A DNA stretch of 64,000 nucleotides from Haemonchus contortus (Eukaryota; Nematoda; Chromadorea; Rhabditida; Trichostrongylidae): the NCBI GenBank assembly GCA_000469685.2, contig LS997562.1, positions 6,450,015 to 6,514,014 of the forward strand, read 5' to 3'. The notes under the pieces are model-generated. The model did not search any database. It was not told the origin of the DNA and saw only the letters and a list, made by a program, of their open reading frames with translations. Shown here one piece after another: positions 63,635 through 64,000 of the stretch. Positions within the stretch are counted from its first letter, which is position 1. Each line of letters starts with the position of its first letter. The position numbers and the translations under genes are program-made.

Positions 63635-63671
63635 CCCTCATATGGGCCCTTATATGGGCCCTAGATGAGGG
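63635..63671 (+). other. inverted repeat in SoxC 3' UTR
   Basis: CCCTCAT at 63635-63641 pairs with ATGAGGG at 63665-63671. Between them a 12-bp unit, ATATGGGCCCTT/A, is directly repeated (63640-63651 and 63652-63663), each with a self-complementary GGGCCC. Confidence 0.75.
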
Positions 63672-63820
63672 TCTAAAACATGTGCCGATCGTCTCGTCGT
63701 CGTTGTCGTTGTTCGTCTAGTGATCTTCACAGTGATAAAATCGATCTACGATCTTTTCTGTACAAAGAGCCATTTCTATGAATGCGTGTGTGCTGGCGTG
63801 CGTTTGCGTTTTCATCGTTT

Positions 63821-63840
63821 GTCTGTCTGTCTGTCTGTCT
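63821..63840. repeat. (CTGT)n microsatellite
   Basis: Five tetranucleotide units, presumably in the 3' UTR or just downstream. Confidence 0.85.
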
Positions 63841-64000
63841 ATCAGTCTGCCTGTTTGTTTCCTCCTTTTCTCCTTTTTTTCTATTCATCTTTCATCATTT
63901 TCATTATTACTCATTGTCATCCACAGAAATGTATTTGCTTTTGCAAAAAAACCCGGTCATAGCGGTCGACGTCGTCATCGCCCGCCGGTGTAGATCCCTC

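Larger units (their letters stand above)
63601..64000 (+). other. 3' UTR of the SoxC gene, incomplete in window
   Basis: No canonical AATAAA is visible before the window ends. A GATAAA at 63734 is the nearest variant. The stretch holds an inverted repeat at 63635-63671, several CGTCGT triplets near 63690-63715 and a CTGT tetranucleotide run. Confidence 0.5.

Noticed and set aside
1..64000. CRISPR arrays, operons, rRNA and phage features
   Set aside because: No regularly spaced identical repeats, gene clusters or rRNA motifs were seen, and the sequence is eukaryotic.

Overview
The window looks like nuclear DNA of a nematode. It has short introns with TTTCAG-type acceptors mixed with kilobase introns, a single recognisable gene whose HMG box is of the SoxC type, about 40-45% GC by eye, and many tRNA-derived SINE fragments. 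The large non-coding spaces and the SINEs fit a clade V parasite (Strongylida, hookworm-like) better than a compact free-living genome. That placement is an inference.

The only protein-coding gene I can support is on the + strand at the right end (56,895-63,600). It has nine coding exons and encodes about 437 residues. It is a SoxC transcription factor, the family of C. elegans sem-2 and vertebrate Sox4/11/12. The HMG box is split by two phase-0 introns. The C-terminal half carries a proline/glutamine-rich segment and a Ser/Gly/Ala/Pro-rich tail. Introns 2, 3 and 6 hold SINE-derived sequence, and intron 3 holds a candidate alternative last exon that would truncate the HMG box.

The left 56 kb contains no convincing protein-coding gene on either strand. 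It holds simple repeats, scattered SINE pieces, one MITE-like inverted-repeat element (6,115-6,265), many GC-rich triplet-rich islands of 150-450 bp, and a pair of spliced-looking non-coding exons (36,344-36,521 and 36,583-36,676) that could be distal 5' UTR exons of the SoxC gene. A palindromic heptamer, TACNGTA, is scattered through the whole window well above chance. The simplest reading is one developmental regulator with a very large 5' regulatory or intronic domain. I see no operon, CRISPR array, viral genes or novel enzymatic system.
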